A stretch of 64,000 nucleotides of DNA from Sphingomonas palmae (GCF_900109565.1 NZ_FNZZ01000001.1:620001-684000); one strand, 5' to 3'. Positions 1 through 10,130 are shown, counted from the stretch's first letter. Numbers and translations: made by a program. Notes: a model not told the origin generated them from the sequence alone.

Positions 1-2798
1 GGTGCGAACCCAGTACCGGGGCCAATCAGGATCATCGGCTGCGCGGCGTCAGCCGGCGGCGCGAACGACGGATTGGGGCGGCGAACGTGGCCGAAGACGT
101 GCTCACCCGGCGTGAGCGCCTTCATGTAATCAGACGCGAAGCCGCGGTGCTCGCCGAGGCCCGACCAGGCGGGTGCGGCGATCGTTCCGACGATCAGGTC
201 GGCAACATCGGGCGAGACGAGCGGCGACGAGGCGATCGAGTAGAAGCGCGGCTGGATCGCCGCGCTCCAGTCTATCAGCTGCTCGAGCGTCACCGACACG
301 ACCGGGTGTCGTTCGATCAGGTCGAGCAGCGACACGCGCTTTTCGGTCACTTCGGCATCGTAGTCGCGCTCCAGCCCCTGGAGCATTTCGACCGTATGCG
401 GGCACCGCGTGGTGCTGCGCAGACCCGCCAGCGCGCGCCTGGACACCGTCTCGGACAATTCAACGAAGTCGGTCAGCAACTGCTCGACGGTCACCGTGGC
501 GCCGAGCGGCAGGTGCTTGAAGCGGCCGCCCTGCGCGTCGACGCGCACCTGCGCCGAGCCGTGGATGCCGAGCAGGTCGAGCGCACGCGCGACCAGGTCG
601 GGGCGATTGCGTGCGTAGATCGCGAGGTGATCGCCGGCGGCGTAGTGCTGGCCCTCGGGCAGGCGCACGCGCACCAGCCGCGTCGAGGGGCGCGGCGGTT
701 CCTTCGCGAAGTCCCACAAGCCGTCCGCCGGCCGCACCAGTTCGTCGTTGGCGACAATCTCCAGCCGCTGCGCATGCTCGGGCAAGGCGCGCGCGCGGGT
801 CTCGACGGTGTCGACCGGCACCAGCGAGAGCGTCGCGGTGTTCGCCGCCGGCTCCGCCTCTGCGCCCAAGGCCTGCCACAGGTCACGGACGAAGGCCGCG
901 ATCGCGCCGTCGAAGTCGCCCTGCCCGTCCGCCTCTCCGCGCGGCACCAGCCGCTCGCCGCCCGCCGCCGCGATCGTAGCATCGACACGTTTCGGGAACG
1001 CCTGGAAATTAGGCCACTGGCTGTTGCCGATGCCGAGCACCGCGTAGCGCGCACCCGACCAGTCCGAATCGTCGAAGGCGCCGGCATCAAGCGCGCGCTC
1101 GACCTCGACCGCGCTGTCGGGGGCGCGGCCGTTGTAGGTCGCGGTGACGATCACGATCACCTTGTCGGCAGGCCCCGCGCCGCCCCTGAGCCCCTCGTCC
1201 ATCGACCGCACCACGACGTCGAACCCGTCGGTGCGCGCGCGCTCAGCAATCTCTTCGGCCACGTCGCGCGCCGTGCCAAGCGAGGTGCCGTAGAGCAGCA
1301 CGAAGCGCTGGCCCGATCCAGCGACGGCACCGACCTCGACCGCTTCTTGCCCCGACGCGGTTTCGCCCAGTTGCAACCGCTCGTGGCTCCCGCGCAGCCG
1401 GACGCGCATGGTGAAGTCGTCAGGCTTGATCGACAGCGTTTCCTTGACGCGCAGCGTGTAGCTGTGCGGATCGCTGATCGCGAAGGCGCGCAACAGCATG
1501 GCGAGCGCGATCTTCGCCTCGACCATCGCGAACTGCCGCCCGATGCAGGCGCGCTCGCCATTGCCGAACGGCTTGTACGCGTGCGGGTGACGCGCCGCCT
1601 CCGCCTCGGGCAGCCAGCGATCGATGTCGAACTCTTCGGGCGAGTCCCACACGTCGGGCGCACGGTGGAGGCCGGGGGTGAAGATGTTGACCGGCCGATC
1701 CTTGCGCATCCGCCAGCCGGGTTTGCCGTCGACTGCCCCGATCACCTGATCCTCGAACGGCGCGACGCTGAACGCGGGCGCGGTCGGCCAGAGCCGCAGC
1801 GCTTCCTTCAGGACACGCTCGATCACCTCCAGCTTGGCGACCTGCGCATAGTCCGGCCGCGCGTCGCCCGGCAGCACGCGGTCGACCTCGGCATAAGCCT
1901 GTGCCAGCACCGCCGGATTGCGCAGCAGGTAGGTGAAGGCGAACGTCAGCATCCCCGACGTCGTTTCATGCCCGGCGATCAGGAAGGTCAGCACCTGATA
2001 GCGGATGTTGAGGTCGTCGAGCCCCTCGCCCGTTTCCGGGTCGATCGCGGTCAGCATCAGGTTGAGCAGGTCTTTACCCTCGTTCGGGTTGACCCTGCGG
2101 TCGGCGATGATGCCGTCTACCAGCGCGTTCATCTCGGCGATGTCGGCCTCGTACTGCGCCGCCGCACGGCGGGCGAAGCGTTGCTGCACCGGCAATCGCG
2201 TGATGACGTTGAGCGCTTCCGACAGCGCACGGCCGAGCGCGACGAGGAAGCTGTCGAGTTCCTCGCGCTCAAACGAGTTGAAGCGGTGACCGAACCCCGC
2301 GATCGCGATTGAGTCGAGCGTCAGGCGCGTCATGTCGTCGGCGACGTGGACGTCGGTTCCCGCCGCGCGCGTCCACTTGGCGACCAATTGATCACACACC
2401 TCGACGATCATATCGAAATAGCCACGCATCGCGCGCTGCGAGAAGGCGGGCAGCAGTATGCGGTGCGCCTTGCCCCAGTTCGGCTCCTCACTGAACGCGG
2501 TGAACAGCCCGTCGCCTGCGAACTTGCGCACGACGCGCAGCGCCGGCCCCGGCATTTTGCGAAAGCGCGTTTCATCTGACAGTTCGGCGACCAGATCGGG
2601 ATCGGTGACGAAGATCGACACGCGGCTGCCGAAGCGCAGCTTGAAGATGCCCTGCGGCGCTGAACGGCTGACGCTCAGCAGGTGGCCGACAAGTCCCGAG
2701 CGCGCGATCTGGTGCAGGTGGCCGATCACGGGCAGCGCGCGTGGCATCGGCACCGGTGCAGACGGCGCGGCGGGTATGTCGTTGGGTTTGCTAGCCAT
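1..2798 (-). CDS. Self-sufficient cytochrome P450/NADPH-P450 reductase, CYP102 type (partial)
   Basis: Fusion of a haem P450 with a CPR-like FMN/FAD reductase, like P450 BM3; expected to hydroxylate fatty acids or similar substrates with NADPH in the cytosol. The 932 visible codons run from ATG at 2798 off the left edge. Seen: I-helix AGHETT (275-280), haem motif FGNGERACIG with the ligand Cys at 418, a flavodoxin-like FMN domain beginning GTSLGTA after a short linker, and FAD/NADP motifs RFYSIASS and GPGTGFA at the edge. The BM3 substrate-channel segment AGDGLF (Phe87) is kept. The BM3 Arg47/Tyr51 pair aligns as Arg and Phe (SRVSIF), so carboxylate anchoring may differ. About 120 C-terminal residues are missing compared with BM3. 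It is divergent from the secreted protein gene at 2912; no regulator lies beside it. Family is certain, substrate is inferred. Confidence 0.95.
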   Translation of the reverse strand, partial: MASKPNDIPAAPSAPVPMPRALPVIGHLHQIARSGLVGHLLSVSRSAPQGIFKLRFGSRVSIFVTDPDLVAELSDETRFRKMPGPALRVVRKFAGDGLFTAFSEEPNWGKAHRILLPAFSQRAMRGYFDMIVEVCDQLVAKWTRAAGTDVHVADDMTRLTLDSIAIAGFGHRFNSFEREELDSFLVALGRALSEALNVITRLPVQQRFARRAAAQYEADIAEMNALVDGIIADRRVNPNEGKDLLNLMLTAIDPETGEGLDDLNIRYQVLTFLIAGHETTSGMLTFAFTYLLRNPAVLAQAYAEVDRVLPGDARPDYAQVAKLEVIERVLKEALRLWPTAPAFSVAPFEDQVIGAVDGKPGWRMRKDRPVNIFTPGLHRAPDVWDSPEEFDIDRWLPEAEAARHPHAYKPFGNGERACIGRQFAMVEAKIALAMLLRAFAISDPHSYTLRVKETLSIKPDDFTMRVRLRGSHERLQLGETASGQEAVEVGAVAGSGQRFVLLYGTSLGTARDVAEEIAERARTDGFDVVVRSMDEGLRGGAGPADKVIVIVTATYNGRAPDSAVEVERALDAGAFDDSDWSGARYAVLGIGNSQWPNFQAFPKRVDATIAAAGGERLVPRGEADGQGDFDGAIAAFVRDLWQALGAEAEPAANTATLSLVPVDTVETRARALPEHAQRLEIVANDELVRPADGLWDFAKEPPRPSTRLVRVRLPEGQHYAAGDHLAIYARNRPDLVARALDLLGIHGSAQVRVDAQGGRFKHLPLGATVTVEQLLTDFVELSETVSRRALAGLRSTTRCPHTVEMLQGLERDYDAEVTEKRVSLLDLIERHPVVSVTLEQLIDWSAAIQPRFYSIASSPLVSPDVADLIVGTIAAPAWSGLGEHRGFASDYMKALTPGEHVFGHVRRPNPSFAPPADAAQPMILIGPGTGFA

Positions 2799-2911
2799 GA
2801 TCGCCGTTGCTCCGTTGCGCGTGCTAGCTCCCAAACACAGGCTTGGCGCCGCGCGCAAGTTGCCGCAACGGCAGGCTGGCGGCGCGGCGCGGCCACGGAT
2901 AGAAGGCGCGC

Positions 2912-3460
2912 ATGGTCCGCTTCCTGCCCTCCATGCTCGAACCGCTGGTCGCCGGCATCGCCGCTGCGGTGGGGGTGACGCATCCCGCCAATGCCGCGAT
3001 GCAGGATCCGGCGACCGACCCGGGTTGCGCCAACGTTCGCGTCGCCATTCCGGCCGAGCTGTCGCATTGGAGCATGCGCTCCCCGCTGACCGCGGGCAAT
3101 GCGCCGCGCAACGCCCCCGTGCTCGCGATCGGTCGCGCCGCCGACCTCAGGCTCGCACCGCTCGGCGAGGTGCAGCCGCGGATTGCGCCCGGCAAAACGC
3201 CGACGCCGGGAAGCTACGCGGGCCTCGCCATGTTCCAGGTGGCGCTCCCCGGTACCTACCGTGTCGCGCTGGGGCAGAGGGCATGGATCGACGTGATCCG
3301 CGGCCGCTCGGGCGTGCCGTCGAGCGCGCACACGATGGGGCCGCGCTGCACCGGCGTCGCCAAGCTGGTCGATTTCCGATTGCGGCCCGGTCGCTACGTG
3401 CTCCAGCTGACGGGCGCTCCGGCGCAGACCCTTCCCGCCACCATCGTTCGGGTGAAGTGA
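2912..3460 (+). CDS. Hypothetical secreted protein (182 aa)
   Basis: Not recognised. The N-terminus has a short hydrophobic stretch (VAGIAAAVGV) followed by HPANA and then AMQ, a good signal-peptidase I site, so the mature protein should be periplasmic. Two cysteines remain in the mature part (PGCANV and GPRCTGV) and could form a disulfide. The C-terminal end (GRYVLQLTGAPAQ) looks like a beta-rich strand of the kind found in small secreted domains. Its stop is one base from the start of the cyclophilin gene, so the two are probably co-transcribed. It is divergent from the P450 gene. An internal ATG at 2933 is a possible alternative start. Confidence 0.75.
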   Translation: MVRFLPSMLEPLVAGIAAAVGVTHPANAAMQDPATDPGCANVRVAIPAELSHWSMRSPLTAGNAPRNAPVLAIGRAADLRLAPLGEVQPRIAPGKTPTPGSYAGLAMFQVALPGTYRVALGQRAWIDVIRGRSGVPSSAHTMGPRCTGVAKLVDFRLRPGRYVLQLTGAPAQTLPATIVRVK

Positions 3461-3461
3461 C

Positions 3462-4070
3462 ATGATGCTGCCGTTCCTCGCCCTGCTCGCCCAAGCCGTC
3501 GCGCCGGTTCCAGCCCCTGCCCCGACACCCGCGCTTGCCGTCAGCAATCCGGCGATCGCACCCGTCAAAGTCCGGCTCGACACCGCGGCGGGTCCGATCG
3601 TCATCGCGGTCGACCGCGAGCACGCGCCGCTCACCGCCGCCAATTTCCTGCGCTACGTCGATGGCAAGAAGCTCGACGGCGTCGCCTTCTACCGCGCGGT
3701 GAAGGTCGGCGATGGTTACGGCCTCGCGCAGTTCGGCACGCGCAACGATCCCAAGCGGACACTGCCACCGGTCGCGTTCGAGCCGACGAGCAAGACGGGT
3801 CTGAGCCACGTCGACGGCGCGATCTCGATGGCGATGGCGAAGCCGGGCACCGCGGCGGGTGATTTCTTCGTCGTGGTCGGCGACCTGAAATCGATGGACG
3901 CGCACGACGCGGAGCCCGGCTTCGCGGTGTTCGGCCGCGTGGTCGAGGGCATGGACGTGATCCGCCGCATCCTCGGATCGCCCACGTCACCGACGGAAGG
4001 GCAGGGCGTGATGAAGGGGCAGATGCTCGCACCAACGATCCGTATCGTCAGCGCGCGTCGGGAGCCGTAA
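3462..4070 (+). CDS. Periplasmic cyclophilin-type peptidylprolyl isomerase
   Basis: Cyclophilin-family prolyl cis-trans isomerase, 202 aa, probably acting on folding of exported proteins. A signal peptide (MMLPFLALLAQA) is followed by a Pro/Ala-rich linker, then the cyclophilin fold: VRLDTAAGPIVIAV, the AANFLRYVDGKKLDG segment, FYR carrying the catalytic Arg, LAQFG, AGDFFVVVGD and GFAVFGRVVEGMDVI. The usual P-G-F-x-x-Q-G-G loop is replaced by a longer variant (VGDGYGLAQFG), so activity could be reduced. It follows the 182-aa secreted protein gene with one base between them. Confidence 0.9.
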   Translation: MMLPFLALLAQAVAPVPAPAPTPALAVSNPAIAPVKVRLDTAAGPIVIAVDREHAPLTAANFLRYVDGKKLDGVAFYRAVKVGDGYGLAQFGTRNDPKRTLPPVAFEPTSKTGLSHVDGAISMAMAKPGTAAGDFFVVVGDLKSMDAHDAEPGFAVFGRVVEGMDVIRRILGSPTSPTEGQGVMKGQMLAPTIRIVSARREP

Positions 4071-4142
4071 CGCGGTTCTTGGCTGGCAGGCTTCAGGGCG
4101 TCACCTGGCCGAAGGGTGGTAAAGCGTTACCTTTTCGCCACA

Positions 4143-4171
4143 TTGTCGCGGGGCAGCCGATGCGGCATAAG
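4143..4171 (+). promoter_or_regulatory. Candidate sigma-70 promoter of dnaG-rpoD
   Basis: TTGTCG at 4143-4148 and CATAAG at 4166-4171 are separated by exactly 17 bases, just upstream of the dnaG ATG at 4184. This fits a housekeeping promoter with a very short leader. The -10 box is only a moderate match and the call is by eye. Confidence 0.45.
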
Positions 4172-4183
4172 TAGAATCGCGCG

Positions 4184-6091
4184 ATGTCGCTCTCGCCCGC
4201 CTTCCTCGACGAACTGCGCGGGCGCACGCATCTGTCGGCGCTGGTCGGAAAAACCGTCAAGCTGACGCGCGCGGGCCGTGAGATGCGCGGCTGCTGCCCG
4301 TTCCACAACGAGAAGACGCCCAGCTTCTACGTCAACGACGAGAAGGGCTTCTATCATTGCTTCGGCTGTTCGGCGCACGGCGACGCGATACGCTGGATGA
4401 CCGACCACCAGGGCCTTCCGTTCATCGATGCGGTCAAGGAACTCGCCGCCGCCGCCGGGCTCGAGGTGCCGCAGGCCGATCCGCGCGCGGCGCAGAAGGC
4501 GGAGCGTGCCAAGTCACTCCACGACGTGATGCAGGCCGCCGCCGACTGGTTCGTGAGCCAACTCGGCGGGCTCGACGGCGCGGAGGCACGCGCCTTGCTC
4601 GACCGCCGCGGCGTGAGCGCGTCGACGCAGCGTACCTTCGGCTTCGGCTACGCGCCGGACAGCCGCGGCAAGCTGCGCGCGGCGCTGAAGGATTTCGGCG
4701 ACGCGATGCTGGTCGAGGCCGGGCTACTAATCCAGGTCGACAACAAGGAGCCATACGACCGTTTCCGCGGCCGGCTGATGATCCCGATCCGCGATCAGCG
4801 CGGTCGCGTGATCGCGTTCGGCGGGCGCATCATCGGAGAGGGCGAGCCGAAGTACCTGAACTCGCCCGATACGCCGTTGTTCGACAAGGGGCGCACGCTC
4901 TACAATCTCGATCGCGCGTCGGCGGCGGCGCGCAAGGCCGACCGCGTGTTCGTGGTCGAGGGGTACATGGACGCGGTCGCGCTCGCGCAGGGTGGCGTGG
5001 GTGAGGTCGTTGCCCCGCTCGGTACGGCGCTAACTGAGGCGCAACTCGAACGGCTGTGGCGGATGGTCGATGTGCCGATGGTCTGCCTCGATGGTGACGG
5101 CGCGGGGCAGAAGGCCGCGATCCGCGCCGCACAGCGTGCGCTGCCGATGTTGGCGCCGGGTCGCAGCCTGTCCTTCATCACGCTGCCCGAGGGACAGGAC
5201 CCCGACGACCTGATGCAACAAGGCGGCGCGCGCGCGTTCGAGGCGCTGGTGCGCGAGGCCGAGCCGCTGGTCGAACGGTTGTGGAAGCACGAGCTCGCCG
5301 CCGAACCGCTCGACACGCCCGAGCAGCGCGCCGGCTTGAAGCGCCGCCTGTCCGACCTCGCCAACACCATCGCCGACCCGAGCGTCAAGTCGGAGTATGT
5401 CGCCGAGTTCCGCCACCGCTTCGACCAGCAGTTCGCACGCGGGCGGCAGGCAGGCGGCTTTCAGGCACGCACCCCCTTCTTCCCCTATCAGCAGCGCCGC
5501 GCTGGGCAGAAATGGTCGCCGCCCCCTGCCCCCGTGACCGACGACGCAAAGGCGGTGCGCGCGGCGGGCGGGATCGACCGCGTGCTCGCGAAAGCGGTGC
5601 TCGCCGGGCTGATCCGCCATCCGGCCGAGATCGCGACGCATATGGAAGTGCTCGGCAGCCTCAAGCTCGCCGACGGCGCGCTTGGGCGATTGTTCGAGGC
5701 AGTGGTCGACGTGGCGCTAGAGGACCGATCGCGACGGGAGGGGGCGCTTGATAGCCAGCGCCTCGTCACCATATTGACGCGATCCGGCTTCGAACAGGTC
5801 GCGTCCGACCTGCTCAGGGCCGATACGATGCCCTATTCGTTCACGCGCAAGACGGCGGACGAGAACAAGGCGCGCGAGGACCTCGACGAGGCGATCGCCA
5901 TTCTTGTCTCCCGCCCCGAAGTGGATGCAGCGCTGGCGGACGCGACCTCCGCGATGCAGTGCCACTTCACCGACGAAGCGTTTGAACGACAGGTGGCATT
6001 GGTCAACGAACAACGGGCGCTGGACGTGCGGCTTGCAAATCTCGTGCAGGCGAACGAAGACGCCCGCGCGCTAGGTACCGAGGACAATTGA
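4184..6091 (+). CDS. dnaG: DNA primase DnaG
   Basis: Synthesises RNA primers at the replication fork with the DnaB helicase. 635 aa. The N-terminal CHC2 zinc domain has Cys38, His41, Cys59 and Cys62 (CPFH and CFGC). The central region has the primase core ([25 protein letters not shown]) and the TOPRIM fold with [11 protein letters not shown] and the acidic [10 protein letters not shown] motif. The C-terminal part is the weakly conserved helicase-interacting domain. Its TGA overlaps the rpoD ATG by one base (TGATG), so the two are translationally coupled. This is the core of the classical macromolecular synthesis operon; rpsU is not present upstream. Confidence 0.98.
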   Translation: MSLSPAFLDELRGRTHLSALVGKTVKLTRAGREMRGCCPFHNEKTPSFYVNDEKGFYHCFGCSAHGDAIRWMTDHQGLPFIDAVKELAAAAGLEVPQADPRAAQKAERAKSLHDVMQAAADWFVSQLGGLDGAEARALLDRRGVSASTQRTFGFGYAPDSRGKLRAALKDFGDAMLVEAGLLIQVDNKEPYDRFRGRLMIPIRDQRGRVIAFGGRIIGEGEPKYLNSPDTPLFDKGRTLYNLDRASAAARKADRVFVVEGYMDAVALAQGGVGEVVAPLGTALTEAQLERLWRMVDVPMVCLDGDGAGQKAAIRAAQRALPMLAPGRSLSFITLPEGQDPDDLMQQGGARAFEALVREAEPLVERLWKHELAAEPLDTPEQRAGLKRRLSDLANTIADPSVKSEYVAEFRHRFDQQFARGRQAGGFQARTPFFPYQQRRAGQKWSPPPAPVTDDAKAVRAAGGIDRVLAKAVLAGLIRHPAEIATHMEVLGSLKLADGALGRLFEAVVDVALEDRSRREGALDSQRLVTILTRSGFEQVASDLLRADTMPYSFTRKTADENKAREDLDEAIAILVSRPEVDAALADATSAMQCHFTDEAFERQVALVNEQRALDVRLANLVQANEDARALGTEDN

Positions 6092-8121
6092 TGGCGAAGG
6101 CGAATATAGCGGAAGCACCCGAGGCTCAGGACAACGGGGATGCGCCGCTGATCGACTTGAACGACGCGAACATCAAGAAGGTGATCGCCCGCGCCAAGAA
6201 GCGCGGCTACATCACCTATGACCAGCTGAACGACGCGCTGCCGCAGGGCGAGATGTCGTCCGATCAGATCGAGGACATTACCTCGGCGCTGAACGAGATG
6301 GGCATCAACATCGTCGAGAACGACGAGCAGGGCGAGGAAGGCGAGACCGAGGAACGCGCGGAGGAGGACGAGGTCGAGGCGACCGACGCCGAGACCGACA
6401 GCAGCGCGCCCGTCGTCGAGAAGAAGAAGGAAACCGTTGATCGCACCGACGATCCGGTCCGCATGTACCTGCGCGAGATGGGGGCGGTCGAGCTGCTGTC
6501 GCGCGAAGGCGAGATCGCAATCGCCAAGCGGATCGAGGCCGGGCGCGACACGATGATCCTGGGGCTGTGCGAGAGCCCGATCACCTTCAACGCGATCATC
6601 GACTGGTCGACGGCGCTCAACGAAGGGCAGATGCAGCTGCGCGAGATTCTCGATCTCGACGCGATGCTGTCGAAGGGTCCGTCGGCCGAGCAGGTCGAGG
6701 GCGCCGAGGACGACGACGGCGAGATCAGCGAGAAGAACGCCGGCACCAGTTTCAAGGAAGAAGAGGACGTCGCCGAGGAGCCGTCGGCCGACGAAGACGA
6801 CGAGTCGGGCGAGCCGCGCACCCCGCGTCCCAGCGACGACGAGGACGAGGACAATACGCTCAGCCTCGCGCAGATGGAGGAAACGCTCAAGCCGCAGGCG
6901 CTGGAGAAGTTCGCCAACATTACCGCGCTCTACAAGAAGTTCTCCAAGATGCAGGAGACGCGGCTGGGTGCGATGGGCGGCGGCAACGAGCTGTCTGCCG
7001 CCGACGAGCGCAAGTACCAGAAGCTGCGCGAGGAGCTGACCGCCGAGGTCGAAAGCGTCCAGTTCCATCAGGCGAAAATCGAGTTCCTGGTCGATCAGCT
7101 CTACTCGTACAACCGTCGCCTGACCGCGCTCGGCGGGCAGATGCTGCGTCTGGCCGAGCGCCACAAGGTCAGCCGCGCCGACTTCCTCAAGCGCTACATG
7201 GGCCACGAGCTCGACGACACGTTCCTGGCGAGCGTCAGCGGCATTGACAAGAAGTGGACTGCGTTCGCGACCAACGAGGCGGGCGCCGTGGAGCGCATCC
7301 GCAGCGAGATCGCCGAGATCTCGCAGCAGACCGGCATGGGGCTCGCCGAGTTCCGCCGCATCGTCAACATGGTGCAGAAGGCCGAGCGTGAGGCGCGCAT
7401 CGCCAAGAAGGAGATGGTCGAGGCAAACCTGCGCCTCGTGATCTCGATCGCGAAGAAGTACACCAACCGCGGCTTGCAGTTTCTGGACCTGATCCAGGAA
7501 GGCAACATTGGCCTGATGAAGGCGGTGGACAAGTTCGAGTATCGCCGCGGTTATAAGTTCAGCACTTACGCGACGTGGTGGATCAGGCAGGCGATCACGC
7601 GCTCGATCGCCGATCAGGCGCGCACGATCCGCATCCCGGTCCACATGATCGAGACGATCAACAAGCTGGTCCGCACCAGCCGCCAGTTCCTCCACGAACA
7701 GGGCCGCGAGCCCACGCCCGAGGAAATGGCAGAGCGCCTGAGCATGCCGCTCGAGAAGGTGCGCAAGGTGATGAAGATCGCCAAGGAGCCGATCTCCCTC
7801 GAGACGCCGATCGGCGACGAGGAAGACAGCCATCTGGGCGACTTCATCGAGGACAAGAACGCGGTCATTCCGGTCGACGCGGCAATTCAGGCGAACCTGA
7901 AGGAAACGGTCACCCGCGTCCTTGCCAGCCTGACGCCGCGCGAGGAGCGCGTGCTGCGCATGCGCTTCGGTATCGGCATGAACACCGACCACACGCTGGA
8001 GGAGGTCGGGCAACAGTTCTCGGTCACGCGCGAGCGTATCCGTCAGATCGAGGCAAAGGCGCTTCGCAAGCTCAAGCACCCGAGCCGCAGCCGCAAGATG
8101 CGCAGCTTCCTCGACCAGTAA
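6091..8121 (+). CDS. rpoD: Housekeeping RNA polymerase sigma factor RpoD (sigma-70)
   Basis: Primary sigma factor, 676 aa from the ATG at 6091; a TTG three bases earlier is a weaker choice because the ATG is coupled to the dnaG stop. Region 1.1 is at the N-terminus, followed by a strongly acidic stretch. Region 1.2 ([12 protein letters not shown]) follows, then a second acidic non-conserved insertion ([16 protein letters not shown]), long as is usual in Alphaproteobacteria. Region 2 has [30 protein letters not shown] and [15 protein letters not shown]. Region 4 has [20 protein letters not shown] strong terminator follows. Confidence 0.98.
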   Translation: MAKANIAEAPEAQDNGDAPLIDLNDANIKKVIARAKKRGYITYDQLNDALPQGEMSSDQIEDITSALNEMGINIVENDEQGEEGETEERAEEDEVEATDAETDSSAPVVEKKKETVDRTDDPVRMYLREMGAVELLSREGEIAIAKRIEAGRDTMILGLCESPITFNAIIDWSTALNEGQMQLREILDLDAMLSKGPSAEQVEGAEDDDGEISEKNAGTSFKEEEDVAEEPSADEDDESGEPRTPRPSDDEDEDNTLSLAQMEETLKPQALEKFANITALYKKFSKMQETRLGAMGGGNELSAADERKYQKLREELTAEVESVQFHQAKIEFLVDQLYSYNRRLTALGGQMLRLAERHKVSRADFLKRYMGHELDDTFLASVSGIDKKWTAFATNEAGAVERIRSEIAEISQQTGMGLAEFRRIVNMVQKAEREARIAKKEMVEANLRLVISIAKKYTNRGLQFLDLIQEGNIGLMKAVDKFEYRRGYKFSTYATWWIRQAITRSIADQARTIRIPVHMIETINKLVRTSRQFLHEQGREPTPEEMAERLSMPLEKVRKVMKIAKEPISLETPIGDEEDSHLGDFIEDKNAVIPVDAAIQANLKETVTRVLASLTPREERVLRMRFGIGMNTDHTLEEVGQQFSVTRERIRQIEAKALRKLKHPSRSRKMRSFLDQ

Positions 8122-8142
8122 CCTCAAACGCCAGCAAATCGG

Positions 8143-8174
8143 CGCCGGCGAAGTCCTTCTTCGCCGGCGTTTTT
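8143..8174 (+). terminator. Rho-independent terminator after rpoD
   Basis: A perfect 11-bp stem (8143-8153 with 8159-8169, built on CGCCGGCGAAG), a 5-base loop and a run of five T starting at 8170. It lies 22 bases after the rpoD stop and closes the dnaG-rpoD operon. Confidence 0.93.
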
Positions 8175-8322
8175 GTTCGCGTGCGCGATGCGGAAGCACT
8201 CAGTTCCGACGCTTGTTGCTCCATTCCGGCGCATGTTCACGTACATTGAGCGCCGAGTAGAAATGCTCCGTTCTGCACCAGCCTGCTATGCGTGACCAAG
8301 TCAGCACGGCAACGTGCAAGTC

Positions 8323-9216
8323 ATGGAAAACGCATCGCTTCCGCAACTCAGCCCCGAGCAGCAGGTGACCGCGTCGGAGCTCGTCCGCCACTTCGGGCTA
8401 TGGCAGGACCGCGCCGCACGCGCGCCGGTCTACGTGCATCATCGCGGCCGATTGCGACTGGTGCTGCTGTCGCTAGAGCTGATGGACTCGATCTGCGCCC
8501 CGCATCTGGGCGGCTCAGCCGACCAGCAGGATCAGCTCTCCGGCCTAATCGACCACCTCGACGAAGCGCTGATCGTCTTCACCGCGAGCGGACGCGTCCG
8601 TCACGCCAACGCCGCCGCACACACCCGCTTCGGCAAGGGTGCGCAGGTCGACCGGACCGCCAGGCAGCTGTCTCAGGTGAGCGGCATGTTCCTCGACGAC
8701 GCGATCGCGCGCGTGCTCGCCAGTGGAACGGGTGAGACGCTCGACCTCGTGCCCGATCCCTACCCCGCCCGGCGGCTGCACGCGCGCATCGATCCGCTCG
8801 GCGACGGCTGCCTGCTCGTCGCACGCGACGCGACTGCAGCGGAAGAGGCGCGCGCGCGCGCGGCCGAGCTGCGTGCACTCGAACGCGCGATCGAGGTGTC
8901 GAACGTGGCGGCGCGCGCACGCGTCAACCCGCGCGGGTATCTGCTCGACCCCGACGCCGCGCTCGCGCGCGTGACAGGCACGACGCCCGAACAGCTCGCC
9001 GCCGCGCGCTTCCTGACGCTGGTCGCGGTCGCGGACCGCGCCCGCGTCGGAGACATGATCGAATACGTCTTCGCGAACGCCGCCGCAGTCGGCACGCGCG
9101 CGCAGCTGCTGGTGCGCGGCGCGACCGCCGCACCCGTCGCGCTCGGTCTGGCGCCGGTCGAGCGCGGTGGCAGGGTCGAGGAAGTCACCATCGTGCTGAC
9201 GCCCACGTCAACCTGA
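8323..9216 (+). CDS. PAS protein with an N-terminal Phd/YefM-like segment
   Basis: Probable sensory protein with no enzymatic output domain, 297 aa from the ATG at 8323; a GTG at 8314 is an alternative. Residues about 15-52 (TASELVRHFG, PVYVHHRGR, LVLLSLELMD) closely resemble the N-terminal dimer/DNA-binding fold of Phd/YefM antitoxins. Residues about 75-170 form a PAS domain (LDEALIVFTASGRVRHANAA, then GCLLVARDAT). A short Ala/Arg/Glu-rich coiled-coil linker follows. A second, weaker PAS-like domain ends the protein (VTGTTPEQL). No toxin gene is adjacent. One plausible role is a PAS-controlled DNA-binding regulator, which is inference. It stands alone after the rpoD terminator and 158 bases before an unknown gene. 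Confidence 0.8.
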   Translation: MENASLPQLSPEQQVTASELVRHFGLWQDRAARAPVYVHHRGRLRLVLLSLELMDSICAPHLGGSADQQDQLSGLIDHLDEALIVFTASGRVRHANAAAHTRFGKGAQVDRTARQLSQVSGMFLDDAIARVLASGTGETLDLVPDPYPARRLHARIDPLGDGCLLVARDATAAEEARARAAELRALERAIEVSNVAARARVNPRGYLLDPDAALARVTGTTPEQLAAARFLTLVAVADRARVGDMIEYVFANAAAVGTRAQLLVRGATAAPVALGLAPVERGGRVEEVTIVLTPTST

Positions 9217-9374
9217 ACGCGCCCTCCACTCGGATCGTCGCATTGCACGACCGCTCGGTCCGAAACGGCCGCTCGGACGATCGGCGCGACCGCATGTAAA
9301 CGCGACCTTCACACTCGCGCGCTATCCCGAGCGAGCCGGGGGGTCGGCGATCATCAACGGAGGTGGAGGCGCGC

Positions 9375-10028
9375 GTGATTGTTGCATCGAGCGAGGCATG
9401 GTCGGACGGCACGCGCACGCTCGCGTCACTCGTCGCGACCGACGGCACCGCCGCGCAGACGCACGCGATGCTGCTCGCCCGTCCGGCCGCCTCGATGCGT
9501 GACCTGGCGGACGCGGTTCACGCGCTGTGCACCGTCCACGGCTCGGCCGACCGCCGGCCGCCGACGCTCGCCACCGACGACGCCGCGCTGCAGAACTGGA
9601 TCGCGCGCGTTCCCGACATCCGCGCCGATGAGCGCGCGTTCATGGCGCGTCTCGCTGCCGATGTCGGCCCGATTCCATCGACACCCGGCCATGCCGCGAC
9701 CGAGGCAGCGCTGATTACGCAGCGCCAGGTGCTCGATCGCCTGTCCGCCTCCGACCGCGCCGGCTGTGCGCTGGGAGCGGCCGTCGCGCTGACGCTCGAC
9801 TGGGTTGCGGTGCGTACAGTGCTCGACAACGCCGCGCGTCGGCTGTTCGGAACTGGCCCCGCGGCGACGCCTGAGTTCGCGCGACAGATCACCGCACTGC
9901 TCGCGCAGGCGCCGCTGCCCGCCGGGATCGAGCGCGCGATGCTGTTCGGCGCGGAACAGTTGCTCGGGCAGCACCGTGGGCTCTGGCACCTGCTGGAGGC
10001 GCGCGCCTCAGCGCGCGAACGCGCCTGA
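9375..10028 (+). CDS. Hypothetical protein (217 aa, helical)
   Basis: Not recognised with confidence; it may belong to a sphingomonad-restricted DUF family such as DUF6975. No signal peptide or membrane segment is seen. The sequence is Ala-rich and looks all-helical, with a hydrophobic patch near the middle (GCALGAAVALTLDWVAV) and a C-terminal stretch ending LGQHRGLWHLLEARA. The GTG at 9375 is preferred because GGAGG at 9365-9369 sits 5 bases upstream; a GTG at 9363 would overlap this ribosome-binding site. It lies between the PAS protein and the MoxR ATPase on the same strand. Confidence 0.7.
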   Translation: MIVASSEAWSDGTRTLASLVATDGTAAQTHAMLLARPAASMRDLADAVHALCTVHGSADRRPPTLATDDAALQNWIARVPDIRADERAFMARLAADVGPIPSTPGHAATEAALITQRQVLDRLSASDRAGCALGAAVALTLDWVAVRTVLDNAARRLFGTGPAATPEFARQITALLAQAPLPAGIERAMLFGAEQLLGQHRGLWHLLEARASARERA

Positions 10029-10130
10029 GCCGCAGCGAGGATCACACCTTGAACTAAGTCGCCCGCTTGCATCGCGGCGCGGCTCTCCGCTACGTCCGTG
10101 GCCGAACGATCGAACAGGACGGGATTGCCC

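Noticed and set aside
87-2312. Long open frame on the plus strand inside the P450 gene
   Set aside because: It is antisense to a gene with complete P450 and reductase motifs; in high-GC DNA such mirror frames are common, and its product is Arg/His/Asp-rich with no domain.
5833-8199. 788-codon open frame antisense to dnaG/rpoD
   Set aside because: The rpoD frame carries all sigma regions; the antisense product has no recognisable motif.
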